Shown: positions 1 through 12,235, counted from the stretch's first letter. The stretch: DNA of 64,000 nucleotides from Ancistrus triradiatus (GCA_025084515.1 JAJAGP010000015.1:682001-746000); one strand, 5' to 3'. Numbers and translations are program-made. The notes: generated by a model not told the origin, from the letters alone.

Positions 1-175
1 GAACCTTCCAACCTTTGTAGGGCAGTGAGAGAATTATTTTTTTTTCAATATCTTTTCACACTAGGCTGGTCCAGTTTAGCATGGTCAGGCAGTTTTGACT
101 CCATGATGTTACATATAACAATGCTGCTTAAAATAAAATCTATGATATCTTATAAGCTAGTGTTGTAGTCAAGAC

Positions 176-177
<2 letters not shown>

Positions 178-246
<69 letters not shown>
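178..246. repeat. (TA)n microsatellite
   Basis: Almost pure TA dinucleotide tract broken by one G near its middle. It is self-complementary and likely to vary in length between individuals. Flanking DNA is AT-rich with no reading frame. Confidence 0.97.
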
Positions 247-250
<4 letters not shown>

Positions 251-2720
251 CATATATTTTGTAAAACATAACATTAAATAATATATAGCCTAAAATGATT
301 ATTATTTAATTATAGGCTTAGTCAAACTAAGGCAATGTATGAATATAGCCAACAACATCCATTCTATCCTTTTTTATTATTAAATAATTCCAGATTTTGC
401 AGGCATGGTTAAGCGAGTGGATGAAAATGCACACTTGCAGTCTTAATGTCGGACGAATCAAAATAAAACCTGTTCATTGATTGGACGCTGAATGAGAAAA
501 GAAGGGCCAAGTCCGAATCAGACTTGGCTCTTTTTTATGTAGCATGTTGTTTTTCTGTTAGCCAGTCTGAGAAAGGACTGATTTTTTCAGTTTGAATGGA
601 TAGCTGATATTTAATAACAACAGAAACAAAACATCAGTTTACAATTAACTCTAATTAATCTCAGACAGACGTTAGACTGGATTCGACAACAACTTTTCCA
701 AAATCCACCTTACCCTGAGACCGCTTATTTATGGTCTTGCAACCGATATGGGACTACACCATTACTATAAGCTTTATTACAAAAAAGAATACAATGAATA
801 GCTTATTGTGGCTACAAAAAATACATTCTGTGTAAATATTCATTGGTGTGTGTGTGTGACTTGCAATTAAGTAAAAAGTTAAAAAACTTATTTGAAATAA
901 TAAAACCCTCAGTAATCATTTTTGTCAATTGTAAGCACTTATAAGGTTAGAGAGACAACCTGTGAAAGTGTGTCTTTGAAGCCTCTTTAAAAAATGAAAA
1001 TTTTATTTTAAAAACTTTTATTTTTGGGACTGTGTGTGTGTTCATATGTAAGGCAGTGATATATAGGGAATATAGCGTACTAAATCAAAGTCCTAAATGC
1101 AAATGTACACAGTTTAGAAGTACACAAACCTGTAAGTATAACTGCTGTGTTAGCTTCATGTTGTAACCACAGTTCATTTAACGTGACTATCTGAATGCAA
1201 TGAGGACACAACCCAGCACTAGCATAAATATTCACTTCACAATGTTTGTAGATAATTCAGTTTTGTTCTAGCATACCAGTAACAACCAGTATTTCTGCTG
1301 CAGGTTTAGAGAGCTGCCACTGATTGGGGGCTCGTTATATAGATGCGGTAACATAGGGTCAGGTTTGAGGTGTGTGTACATCAGAGGCTACTCTGTTCTG
1401 GTCTAGTCAGGTCCAGCTCTAAAAGCAGAAAGCTCATGTAGAACTCGTCTGGATCAAACAAATGTTCTGTATTTCCATCTGTACAACAGCAGGACAGAAT
1501 ATATGTTTTAACTTGTGCCAGACAACGTTTTATATATAGCCTTTAAGCTAGCGTTATCCCACGGCCCCTTTTTGTGAACACCCACGCACACACACAAATC
1601 ACTTGCCATTCGTTCTGTCTTGCAAACCTCCCCCTTCTTTATAAAGCAAAAAAAAGCTTTTATGCTAATCAAGATTGTAGCCATGTGTGCAAGTACAATT
1701 GCGCAATTATGCATAATTCAAACAATGCCAGGCAGCAAGGCGACTACTGCAAATCCTGTTAGCAGATCGAAAGGTGGCAGAGACTCAGGGGGCTAAAATG
1801 AAGGACGTCCATACTTCTGGGAAAATTCACAGGTCTTCGATATTTTCCACACACAGGTAGATAAAGCCAAATTTCAAGAACGTTCCCCAGGGGAAAAGAG
1901 GACAACCTGGACCGTATGGAAGCATTACATTATTAACAGATAAAACAAATACAGAACAAAACTACCAGCAGAATATCTACAGGGTGGCTACCAAGTTCCA
2001 TGAGCACAGAAATTTGGAAACTGGACTGACATCTTGATAGGGTTTAGATTTGGGTGCTTCAACCTTATCTGGTGTGGGAATTTTGATTGGTGGTGAGAAG
2101 TGATTTGATTGTGCATCCCAAATTCTGTTTTGTCGCAATTATGGTTTTTATTGTTTTTTACTGTGTTCGTTTCCTTTTCATTCTTCACGGGTTTATTTTA
2201 CAGTTTATTGGCTTGCATCATCATAAGCCGGAGAGACTGCTGGTCATTGCATACAAAATGAGTGCATATCAAATTGCTGAAAATAAATTTGTAAACATAA
2301 TAACTGGCATTGTTTTAATAATGAAAACTGTACTGGCCTATTCAAACAACTACAAGATGCTTCTAAGATATAAAATAGTACTTCAGGCATCTGTATGTGA
2401 CCTGTCATTCTGCATTTATGGTTTTCTGTAAAACTTTAATTTATTTTTTGTTGAATCCATAGTTTTTAAGTAATTAACAAGATAAAATAGCTTTGAACTA
2501 CAAGCTTGTCATTAACAGTAATGATCTTTTGTTATAAAATTTTTAAATGGTTATTAAGACTATTAGACGAGTTATAGTAGGCATCTTCTGCCCACATTCC
2601 AGATTTAATACTTATTATAATGATTTACTATTAGAATTTATTACAACGTTCAGGTTCAAGCCCGACCTGGGGTTCAAATCCAGATCCTCAGGAGCTGTTA
2701 CTTTAAGCAGCTGGCTCCTA
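247..2720. other. AT-rich non-coding stretch, nothing recognised
   Basis: About 2.5 kb with no splice-bounded open frame, no recognisable repeat family and only short GT runs. The small frames found here have no compositional support. One short stem-loop (506-528) is listed as a finding. It could be intergenic or intronic. Confidence 0.5.
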
Positions 2721-2728
2721 CCTCCAAC

Positions 2729-2932
2729 TAGGGGTTGGCAATATGACGATATTTTATTGTGATGAATTTCGTTCTAAAAATCACTTTACTTAGTATGGGA
2801 TAATGAATAGTAATTCTTAATAATCTGTCATTACTGGTGCATTTTGTCTGCGATCACATGTATCGTGATAAAAATCATGTATCGTGAAAATGTGATATAT
2901 CGTGATATTTTTTCCTATATTGCTCACCCCTA
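2729..2932. mobile_element. hAT-type MITE, family A (short copy)
   Basis: Non-autonomous DNA element. It begins TAGGGGTTGGCAATAT and ends with the near inverse ATATTGCTCACCCCTA. It is flanked by an 8-bp direct repeat, CCTCCAAC on the left (2721-2728) and CCTCCAAG on the right (2933-2940), with one mismatch. Eight-bp duplications are the hallmark of hAT transposition. It shares its core (AAATCACTTTACT.AGTATGGG) with the copy at 18283-18611 but lacks about 120 internal bases. There is no coding capacity. Confidence 0.85.
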
Positions 2933-3036
2933 CCTCCAAGTCACAGGAGCTTTTGTTGTAATCTAACAAACTACCATCATGCCACTGGATGAGTGTTATA
3001 TACCAAAAACAATACAAAAGATAACAATAATTATCA

Positions 3037-3360
3037 AGGGTGGCACAGTGGCACGAGTGTTCAGCACTGTTGCCTAGTTCCAGAGATCCCCTGTCCCTTT
3101 CCCGACCCGAAATCTGTCTGTGTGGAGTTTGCATGTTCTCTCCGTGTCTGTGGGTTATCTCCTGGTACTCTGGTTTCCTCTCACATTCTACTGGCAAGCG
3201 TTAGGTCAACTGGACTCTCTAAAGTGCCCCAGTGTGTGTTTGTGTTCATGAGCCCTGTGATGAATTGGCATCCTGTCCAGGTTCCCGCCATTGTTTAGGC
3301 CCTGGCTCCTCTTGACCCTGAACTGGATTAAGCGGGTATGAAAGTGAATGAATGAATGAA
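3037..3360 (+). mobile_element. V-SINE-like retroposon
   Basis: A tRNA-like head (GGTGGCACAGTGGCACGAGT) is followed by the conserved V-SINE core around 3120-3180 (GTGTGGAGTTTGCATGTTCT), then a 3' part with CCTGTCCAGG and ACTGGATTAAGCGGGTATG, and a (TGAA)n tail. Order and orientation match V-SINEs such as zebrafish DANA/HE1 as I know them. It is the most complete copy in the window. Confidence 0.85.
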
Positions 3361-4242
3361 TAATAATATATCATTTACATTTTTCCAACTATTGAGGTCA
3401 GTATAGCTGTTAAATCTGTTTTTGAGTGACATAAGATACAGTATATACTGACTTGTGTCTCTTTAATCTACTTTCAATCTGTCCGAAAATATTTCGAAAC
3501 CCTGACCCGAATGTACATTTTTTTCCCCTTTCATTTCTAATCCTCCACTTCATTAACTCTTGGGTGATTTGAAGCCAAGCTGCAGTGCAAAAATACACTG
3601 TGAGCTCAGCTTCCCTTTGGTATATGGGGAGGAACGTTCTATTTAATGTTTGCAGTGTTTCGGTGCGAGGAGTTCCTCGGCTCTGAGTGCTCAGTGCTTT
3701 TATTTGCTTGGATATTGATTGAACGTAGTTCACCCACAGAAGTAATAGTTGCTGAATGCATTTAGAGCCGTTGCTCAATTCGACCCAGGCTGCATTTGCC
3801 TTTTCCTTTTTTCATATACTTGTTATGACAAGTGGCTTGATATAGTGTGCACTAGATGGCTAAAATAGACCTCTCTGGTTAAGCATGTCAGCATTATTTG
3901 TCTGTTGATATGAAGTGCAGATTTATAAAAGGAAGAGCTAACCGGCTTGGTAAATGGAGTACAAAGTGGGCTGCTGTTTGTTAACTGTTTTAAATTGGTC
4001 CAGCATGTAACAGCTGAAGTGTATTAGCTGCAGGAGGAGGAAATGTAACGTGCTGCAATTAACTGTAAAGGGCATGTAGCCTATTTCTGACTAATGAGTG
4101 ACATGGATTCTTCTCAAATGAAGCAGCATAGATTGTATCCAGTGTAATAAATTGGAGGTATTTAGCTTTTACCTGTATTGCATTTATTGATTGGTGGTAA
4201 GATATAGATATTATGATAATATTGTATACCTTTCTCAGTATT
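3361..4242. other. Non-coding stretch, nothing recognised
   Basis: Single-copy looking DNA without splice-bounded frames or terminal repeats. A minus-strand frame at 3410-3778 has no motif or homology that I recognise. Confidence 0.4.
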
Positions 4243-4632
4243 GTGGCTCAAGACTCTACAAGGGACCCAACCTCCTTGGGCGGCGTAGATGATGAATCTA
4301 GGAATGAAACTAACTTATCTAAACTAATAAGTCTTGGAGTGATAGTTCAAATAAAATCCGATACACAGAGTCACTCCAGGATCCTGAGTCTAAGCAGGAA
4401 AGTCCTTGGCAGCAATTCGTCCTCAGCCATTTACTTAGCATCTAGGCTGCCCAAGGAGATTGGGGCCTTTTTGAGTTTTGGTCCTCCCAAGCTTGCTTCC
4501 TTTTCCAACATTTAAGGAGATTTTCCTTGCCACTGTCACCCCAGGCTTGCTCAGATAGGGCTTTGGGTTTAAATATTTGTAAAGCTGCTTTGAGACAATG
4601 TTCTGCTGTAAATAAGTGCTATATAAATAACA
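4243..4632 (+). repeat. LINE-tail-like interspersed repeat
   Basis: Contains CTGCCCAAGGAGATTGGGGC, then TTTTCCTTGCCACTGTCACC, GGCTTGCTCAGATAGGG, AGCTGCTTTGAGACAATG and an end resembling GTGCTATATAAATAA. The same block recurs at 30185-30345 (plus) and, inverted, at 47270-47440. I know it as a common teleost repeat that resembles the 3' end of a non-LTR retrotransposon; the exact family is uncertain. The 100-codon frame inside it is not a gene. Confidence 0.7.
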
Positions 4633-4869
4633 TTGACTTTGATTTTGGCTATGGGTGATGCTTTAATAATGTTAGTTAATATAGTAAATACAAGCCATGC
4701 TGAATAGTAGCCCAGACCTAGTAGCCCATGGAAAGAGTGTGTGAATGTCTTTATTTCTGGTTAAGATGTAAGGTGGAAAAAAGTAGCAGCGCTGGCCCTT
4801 TAAAAATCCACCTGCGCTCACCATGGCTGATTATAGTCACAGAGGAAAGAGTCATACATTTATCCAAGT

Positions 4870-6300
4870 CACTGATTATGTCATTTTAAAGCCACCGAAA
4901 CACGGCGAGTGTGTGGACCACAGAATTATGAAGCGGGGACTGGAGTGTGTGAAGGAGAGAGAGGGAAATGCGAATGGAGTGCTGTTTGTATGATTAAACT
5001 GTCGGCTCGGTGGCACAGGCCACGCTGAAAAGTCAGGCCTGAGATTTGGCCGTAATGAAAACACTCGGAACCCTCCCTTCCCCTCAGCGCAATTCTCTTT
5101 ACACTGGTTTGGCCTAAACCGGGTCTGTCCATTTGCCGAGCGGAGGGGAGTCATGCAGCGAGATTGCCAGCCACACACACACACAGGTACTAGGTTCTTG
5201 AAACAGGCTGGATTTGTGTGGACCCCGTTCCAGACAAAGATGCTGTTAAGGTTGAGAGGGTATATTCAAGATTTGAACTGGTTGTGTAAATATGGGATAC
5301 GCCACCGGATGGGGGTGGAAGGATATTTGCACTCCAAAAATGGCTGCTGCTTCTCACCAAGCTGCATAAACATCAGCCTCGCCCGCAGCGAAGGTCTCCT
5401 CGCAGAGTGTGGGAATAGACCAAATATCCTGTCAGGCACCGGCTAGACAGCCCAGCTGCTCCAAAGCCCCATTGAGTAGCAGGTGAAGAAGGACCCTAGG
5501 GGTCAAGGTCAAAGGGGGTTGTTGTCTGCTCTGGCGTATGACTTGTCTGGTCGCACCCCCTGAAGTGTTTGCGCTTATTTATTCCTATGCTGATGACGCA
5601 CTGATGTGATATTCTGAAGAATTCAGAGATGCGTTTTCCAGAAACGTTTAACGTCAAGAAATGTCCGTGTCTAAACGTCAACACTGTCAGGCACGAGAGG
5701 CGAGCCGTCCAGCATCTACAGTTTTTCCGTTCTGTTTGCTTCACGATTGCTTTTATTCACGCCGTCCTCCCCCGCCGTATATGCAATGATATCCCTTTAA
5801 GAGGAGGGCCCTCTCTCTGTCACGACGCGTCTCGGCGAAGGCACCTAGTTGGTGAATAGCGGCTAAGACAGCGGCCCACCCTCTGGAAGATTCCATTATT
5901 CCACCTCAGCATATGCTTCATTAGGTCGTCTGAAAGAGAGATCCCCCTCCGGCAGCCATGGCAGCACCTCAATGGAGCGTTCCCCCGTCCTCCAGCCCAC
6001 CGTTCCTTCCCGGTCCCCCCTAATCGTCTCAGCTCCTCCCGCTGAAATCAAGCTTAGTGACGGCACTTTTGTGAGCACCCCGCTCTCTCTTTCCCCCTGC
6101 CTCGGCTCATTCTCTCACCCGGCACACACACCCACCCACCCACAGCTTAAGTCCCTATCAGCATGCCAACAAAATGTCCGCCCAGCTGGGGTTGACACTC
6201 ACCCGCCTCTGGGGCTTCACCTCCTCTTCCACAACCCCCTCAATCCCTTTAGGCTCCTTTCAGAACCCAACTGTGGGTTATGCAGTGTATTTTAATTGCA
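4870..6300. other. GC-rich single-copy block, possible conserved regulatory DNA
   Basis: About 1.4 kb clearly richer in G+C and CpG than the flanks, without the repeat families seen elsewhere. No frame is bounded by good splice signals; the plus-strand frame at 5972-6295 is proline-rich and probably fortuitous. It contains a cluster of nuclear-receptor half-sites at 5498-5518. It may be a conserved non-coding element or an untranslated exon; only cross-species alignment would tell. Confidence 0.35.
5498..5518 (+). promoter_or_regulatory. Candidate nuclear-receptor binding site
   Basis: The sequence GGGGTCAAGGTCAAAGGGGG contains GGGTCA directly followed by AGGTCA, then A and AGGGGG. The AGGTCA-A-AGGGGG part fits a DR1 arrangement of the kind bound by HNF4, COUP-TF or RXR heterodimers. 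It lies within a GC-rich single-copy block, but no promoter is assigned there. This is motif evidence only. Confidence 0.3.
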
Positions 6301-7103
6301 TTCTTTGGCGATCGTGCTTGTGGCGGATGTAGGCGAAGAATGTTTCTTATTGCAGAAAAAGTAATGTTATCGTCGCTGATACTATAGTGTGTTTCATATT
6401 AGTAATAAAAGTGACCTGACATGCTGGACCTGTACACAGCAGTAGTTTAGATACTTTGCACGTAGTGCTTTATTTTGAACAATAATATTAAAACACAATA
6501 TGGCAACATTTAGTACAGTACTGTACAAATACTGTAAAGTAATACGTATCTTTGTATGTTTTATAAAACAGTGCACCCTGAGATCACATGCGATTGCGTT
6601 TATCTTCCTTCCTTCTTCAGTCTTTTTAGCTTCTCTTTTAAGTCGAGTTTTATGCGTCTTCATTGTTTTTTGCTGCCAGTGCCATTAACATTACTTTGCA
6701 TACGTTTTGGAGCCATGATGTAAATATAAAAGGTATTTTCACAAGAAAATTGCATGCAGACAATACGTAATTGTGTCAGGTACACCACTAAAAACACGAG
6801 TGGAATGCTTGCCTTTTTCATTTATGGAAATTCATTATAATGATAGAAAATATGGTAAAAGTACAATTATAGTTAATTGACATACGAATATGTTACAAGT
6901 ATTAGGTAATATATGGTAATTAGAGTTCAGTACAGTACTGGATACTGGCAAACATCATACACCGAGCAATGCTGTTAAGTGTATTTGCTGTTTTGAATCA
7001 CTTTAAGGCCACAACATCTGGAATTAAAATACAGATTTTTATTTCTTGTTATAATTTCTTATCATTTTGAAGAGCTTGGTCATTAAGGCTAACAGATGTT
7101 GAT

Positions 7104-7193
7104 CTTGCCAGAAGTATTCTGCTGGAAATATGATGTTTGGGAAACCTAATGGAGTCCTGTGTTGTTAGATTTGTATTAATACTTGTGTTGGTC
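7104..7193. repeat. 90-bp direct repeat, copy 1
   Basis: Nearly the same as 9510-9600 (about nine differences), sharing for instance TTGCCAGAAGTATTCTGCT and TTGTATTAATACTTGTGTTG. The two copies lie on either side of a complete Tc1 element. They do not touch the element ends, so they are not its target duplication. Confidence 0.8.
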
Positions 7194-7342
7194 ATTAAAA
7201 GAGTCCATACTGCCTTCCTTGCACTTACTATGAGAGTTTTCAAAACGTCATGTAGAAATATTCCCATATTCTCAAATATATCCATTAGTGTTGTATCAAT
7301 GAGCATCACATACATTAATAACAGGAAAACTGGAAAATGTTA

Positions 7343-8968
7343 CAGTGGTGCTTGAAAGTTTGTGAATCCTTTAGAATTTTCTATATTTCTTCATATATAT
7401 GATCTAAAACATCAGATTTTCACAAGTCCTAAAAGTAGATAAAGAGAACCCAGTTAAACAAATGAGACAAAAATATTATACTTGGTCATTTATTTATTGA
7501 GGAAAATGATCCAATATTACATATTAGTGAGTGGCAAAAGTATGTGAACCTTTTCTTTCAGTATCTTGGGTGTGGACCCCCTGTGGCAGCAACTAACATT
7601 TCCTGTAACTGTTGATCAGTCCTGCACACACACCGGCTGTTGGGAGGAATTTTTAGTCCCATTCCCTTCATACAGAACAGCTTCAGCTCTGGGATGTTGG
7701 TGGTTGGGTTTTTTCCTCACATTAACTGCTCACTTCAGGTCGCTTCCACAACATTTCGATTGGATTAAGGTCAGGACTTTGACTTGGCCATTCCAAAACA
7801 TGAACTTTATTCTTCTGTAACCATTTCTTTGGTAGAAACGACTTGTGTGCTTAGGGTCGTTTGTCTTGCTGCAGGACCCAACCTTCTCTTGAGATTCAGT
7901 TCATGGACAGATGTCCTGACATTTTTCCTTAGAATTCTCTGATATAATTCAGGGAATTCATTGTTCCATCAATGATGACAAGCCGTCCTGGCCCAGATGT
8001 GCAGCAAAACAGAAGCCTAAAACCATGATACTACCACCACCATGTTTCAACAGATTCACATATGGGATAAGGTTCTTATGCTGGAATGCAGTGTTGTTTT
8101 CCTTTCTCCAAACATAACGCTTTTCTTTTTTAAACCAAAAAAAGTTTCTATTTTGGTCTCATCCGTCCACAAAACATTCTTCCGATAGCCTTCTGGGGGG
8201 CTCGTCCACGTGATCTTTAAGCAACACTGCAGACGAGCAAGCAATGTCCTTTTTGGAGAGCAGTGGCTTTCTCCTTGAAACCCTGCCATGCACACCATTG
8301 TTGTTCAGTGTTCTTCTGATGGTGAACTCATGAACATTAACATTAGAAAATGTGAGAGAGGCCTTCAGTTGCTTAGAGGTTACCCTGGGGTCCTTTGTGT
8401 CCTCACCAACTATTACACGCCTTGCTCTTGGAGTGATCTTTGTTGGTCGACCACTCCTGGGGAGGGTAACAATGGTCTTGAATTTCCTCCATTTGTACAC
8501 AATCTGTCTGACTGTGGACTGGTGGAGTCCAAACTCTTTAGAGATGGTTTTGTAACCTTTTCCAGCCTGATGAGCCTGAGGTTCTCAGAAATCTCCTTTG
8601 CTCATGCCATGATACACTTCCACAAACATGTGTTGTGAAGAACAGACTTTGATATATCCCTATTCTTTAAATAAAACAGGGTGCCCCCTCACACCTGATT
8701 GTCATCCCATTGTTTGAAAACATCTGACTCTAATTTCACCTTCAAATAAAATGCTAATCCTAGAGGTTCACATACTTTTCACTAATATGTAATATTGGAT
8801 CATTTTCCTTAATAAATAAATGACTGAGTATAATATTTTTGTCTCATTTGTTTAACTGGGTTCTCTATCTACTTTTAGGACTTTTAGGAAATCTGATGAT
8901 GTTTTAGGTCATATTTTTGCAGAAATATAGAAAATTCTAAAGGGTTCACAAACTTTCAAGCACCACTG
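7343..8968 (-). mobile_element. Full-length Tc1-like transposon, dead transposase
   Basis: A 1626-bp element flanked by TA on both sides (7341-7342, 8969-8970), with long inverted ends starting CAGTGGTGCTTGAAAGTTTG. The transposase pseudogene runs on the minus strand from about 8610 to 7559. Its start reads ATG GCA TGA, so codon 3 is a stop. Recognisable parts are the N-terminal HTH region ending YKWRKFKT, the GRPTK motif and the catalytic WTDETKIE, which carries the first Asp of the DDE triad. A shift in a C-run near 8195 and further breaks split the frame. Length is normal for the family (1.6 kb), so this is a whole copy killed by point mutations and indels. Ends are still well paired. Confidence 0.95.
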
Positions 8969-8970
8969 TA

Positions 8971-9215
8971 AGATGCTAACCCACCAAGGAGATGTCTTCA
9001 GGATGGATCTGGCATCACACAGCCACTGTTGGCTGTGCTTGAGGGAAGGAATGCCAAATGAGGGAGCCATCCGCTGGCTTCTGCAACAGCGACCCCCACC
9101 CGGTCCAGTGATGGACTGGTGCCCCATACGTGCTCTTCTGCACTATATGAATGCCGGGGATAGATTTTAGAAATCCCTACAATCCTGACCAGGATAAGCA
9201 GAATTAAAACAAAAA
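8971..9215 (+). mobile_element. SINE-like repeat, second family
   Basis: Directly abuts the right TA of the Tc1 element. It contains the phrases CTTCTGCAACAGCGACCCCC, GTCCAGTGATGGACTGG and ATCCTGACCAGGATAAGC, then an A-rich tail. The same phrases recur in diverged form near 34.8, 40.1, 40.4, 48.9, 52.2, 52.6 and 57.1 kb, which defines a dispersed family. A polymerase III head is not clearly preserved here. Confidence 0.6.
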
Positions 9216-9368
9216 AAAATTTAATCATGTTCTACAGAATACATCTGTTCTATACATATACATTTTATTTCATTATTATGAATATTTTTATTGTTATTGT
9301 TTGGTGGTAGTTGTAGTAGAAATACTGGCAATTTGATCCTCTCAATAAAGCCTATCGTAAATATTTCA

Positions 9369-9400
<32 letters not shown>

Positions 9401-9401
9401 G
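9369..9401. repeat. (ATT)n microsatellite
   Basis: About ten perfect ATT units. No coding context. Confidence 0.95.
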
Positions 9402-9509
9402 TCTATAGATACAAATGAGCCTTTTTATTTTCTTTCTTGTATGGCTGATTCTCACTGGAACACATTGTACCAGCGTAGCACAATTTTCATGTAGATATAT
9501 TCACAAGAG

Positions 9510-9600
9510 CTTTGCCAGAAGTATTCTGCTAGAAATAAGATGTCTGGGAAACCTAATGGAGTTTTGTGTTATTAGATTTGTATTAATACTTGTGTTGGTC
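9510..9600. repeat. 90-bp direct repeat, copy 2
   Basis: Partner of 7104-7193, same orientation, about 2.4 kb apart. Shared text includes GGGAAACCTAATGGAGT. Beyond the ends, similarity stops abruptly. Confidence 0.8.
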
Positions 9601-9756
9601 TTTGGGATTGGCTTTTAGTTGATGTATGTGAGCTTTGCTGAGTGAGATATGGCTGTGGGTATGCATGACATCTTTTTTCTGTCAGGCATTATGAAGGCTA
9701 CATTAGAGTTGTAACTGTGGGCCCTAGTGTTGAGGGTGTCAACATAGCCTGCAGAG

Positions 9757-9758
<2 letters not shown>

Positions 9759-9813
<55 letters not shown>

Positions 9814-9816
9814 TGT
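9759..9816. repeat. (GT)n microsatellite
   Basis: About 28 GT units. It lies about 100 bases before a (CA)n tract, so the two can pair as an inverted repeat. Confidence 0.97.
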
Positions 9817-9866
9817 AAGAGAGGGAGGCTCTGAGGTTTCTACTTCAGTATATTGTTAAGAATATA

Positions 9867-9913
9867 CGAAGATAAGCCATAACATTAAAACCACCTGCCT
9901 AATACAGTATTAT

Positions 9914-9986
<73 letters not shown>

Positions 9987-10198
9987 ATCCTCCCTTTATG
10001 CCACCAAATCTCTGACCCATCAAGGAAGTTGTCTTGTGGTATTTGGCACCAGCAGCAGCAAGTCTCTGGTAGATGGTACATTAGTAACATCCACATGGAC
10101 CCAGGGTTTCCCAGCAGAACATTGCCTAGAGCATCACACAATCATGTCAGTGTTATTCACTTCACCTGTCAGTGGGTTTAATGTTGTGACTGATCGAC
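9867..10198 (-). mobile_element. Tc1/mariner-type relic expanded by (CA)n
   Basis: The left end carries GATAAGCCATAACATTAAAA and the right end the matching inverse TTTAATGTTGTGACTGATCG. The interior retains a minus-strand transposase fragment reading NVLLGNPGSMWMLL, typical of the middle of an IS630/Tc1-type transposase family common in fish. Most of the coding region is deleted. A (CA)n tract of about 34 units (9917-9984) interrupts it. Relatives lie at 31757-32275, 44034-44235 and 53113-53735. Confidence 0.8.
9916..9984. repeat. (CA)n microsatellite
   Basis: About 34 CA units inside a transposon relic. It produces the artefactual His-Thr and Cys-Val frames on the two strands. Confidence 0.97.
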
Positions 10199-12235
10199 AA
10201 CTGGCTTGTGTTTTGTGGGTGGGCAAGTGAATGAATTAATTATTTGTATCTGGGATATGCATGATTACTACTCTGGAAATACCAAGGCAAATTTCAGTCA
10301 TTCTCAATTTTTATTGATTTTTTAAAATGTTTTTCCTCTCCCAAAAATCAAATGACAATTTTAGGTTGTTTTTTTTTTAAAGCTGTGCAGTAAATGGCTA
10401 GAAAACACAGCTTTGAACAGTTGTGCACACATAAAATTATCTTTCATTAAAACACAAAAACGTACTTTGTGTGCAGTAGTGACAAAATGTAAGACTTTGG
10501 GACACAGTTACTTAAAAACAATGTTTTCTAACATCTTACCATGTGGCCATGAGGACGAGGGATTCAGCCTTGATTCCTGGTTTAAAATGAAGGGGTGTGT
10601 CTAAAATAAGGCTTCACCTATGGACTAAAATTCTTGCTAAACTTTAAATGTTTTAGTAGTGAAAATGTGTGGCGTTTTGTCATGTTTTAATAAAACGACT
10701 TATAGTCATGGTGAATCAAAATATTTTAAGTTCACTTAAAAGAAATGAAAAACGATTTTAAGTGTCATTTTAGGGTTTGTGAGGTAATTCCCAATAGAAA
10801 GAAAATATTTAATACTATTAATATAGCTATAAATATAGGTATATCATTTTTAAAGGTTTTAGAAATAAATCTAAAACTCCTGTTGAACCCTTTTTCTAAG
10901 AGCGCACATGGCATATCTCAAAACATGAGCACTGAGGATGGGGATGTGGACAAAGATTTAAAAGACAGACTTGTATGTTACAGATGGTTAAGTCCAATTC
11001 TCATGACTGAACAGGCATGCAATGGAAACCACTAGAAGTTTCTGTTCCACCATAAAATGTTTCATATATGTTTAGCTCCTGAGGCTACCCAGTTTCTGAG
11101 ATCCCTTTAGCATTCAGTCATGGTCACACGGTCAGGTCGTTACATGTCTTCATCCAGTGCTGTGCGGAGCTGTGATCCGGTGCCATGTATTTTTAATGCG
11201 ACTTCCATCAAGTCTGCTGGATTGATGCTGAATTCGAGGTGGACAGACCGACAGGACAGAATGTCTCAGGAAATCACCAAACTGCCCTGCTTCAAAACCT
11301 CTGTGCACGAGCAGCTGACACAAACAGTCCCTGGTGACTACATGGATCTGTTTCTCAGAAAACTCACATGATGCAAGTGCAAGTCCGAGTCAGCAAGGGC
11401 CTGTGTTTTCCCACATGTTGTAACTGCACAGATCAGGATACTGTATATCGGTATCAGGAATGATATTGACCTGACCCTATGAGATTATATAAGGTTAGGC
11501 TAACGACCTGGTATGGCCTGACCTTATGAGAGTTTATAGTGTATTATACTGTATTTACAGTCATATGTTCACTGACACATTATGCATCTGAATATAGCTG
11601 TGCCAAGGATGTGACTTTTTTAAACTTGGCCACTGAGTATGCTTGTATTTCTCTGATAACTCAGTTGCTCATTATGTTGATTGGTTTGCTTTAGAAACAG
11701 AAGCTCTTTGTAACCCTCGACTTTGGTCCAACGATGGTTATTAACTTCCACTGATAAGTTCCTTCTGTTGATCCATTGTTACAAGGCTTGTATTCATGTC
11801 TGGGTGGTATAGAATTAGTATGCAGTCTGTCTTTAATAAGCAGGGTGGGGGTTAACCAGTCTCCCCCAACTGTGCTCCCAGTTCTTAATGGGACATCAGG
11901 CGGGACAGACCTGCATTGAGGCCTAGCAATATCCCATTCTTGCGAATGCCCATCACCCCCTCCTAGCTGGTAGATGCATCCTTTCTGTCTGCTGAGGGTG
12001 TCTCAGGATGCAAACCCCTCCACCTTTTTTGCCCCAACCAAAAAACCAGCATACATTAACACACAAGCTAACACAGTGTTATGCTGTCTGGCTGCTCTAT
12101 AGACAGATCTTTTTATTTCCAACGTGTACATATGCCTAAAATTCATTCTAATTTAAAAAATGATTTGCATTACTTAAATCAATGGCACACTACTGTTTTT
12201 CTGTGCATATACAACATAAAAGACATTCATTCATG
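10199..12235. other. Non-coding stretch, nothing recognised
   Basis: Two kilobases of moderately AT-rich DNA. Small frames at 10745-11035 and 11120-11371 have no motif, no splice support and ordinary composition. No terminal repeats or SINE boxes were found. Confidence 0.4.

Noticed and set aside
3120..3300. 101-codon frame (2993-3298) as a gene
   Set aside because: It is the V-SINE core; similar frames occur in the other SINE copies.
5972..6295. 107-codon proline-rich frame
   Set aside because: Explained by GC-rich composition; no splice signals, motif or homologue recognised.
9899..10181. Frames with long His-Thr or Cys-Val runs
   Set aside because: They are translations of a (CA)n microsatellite; the same applies to 25594-25912.
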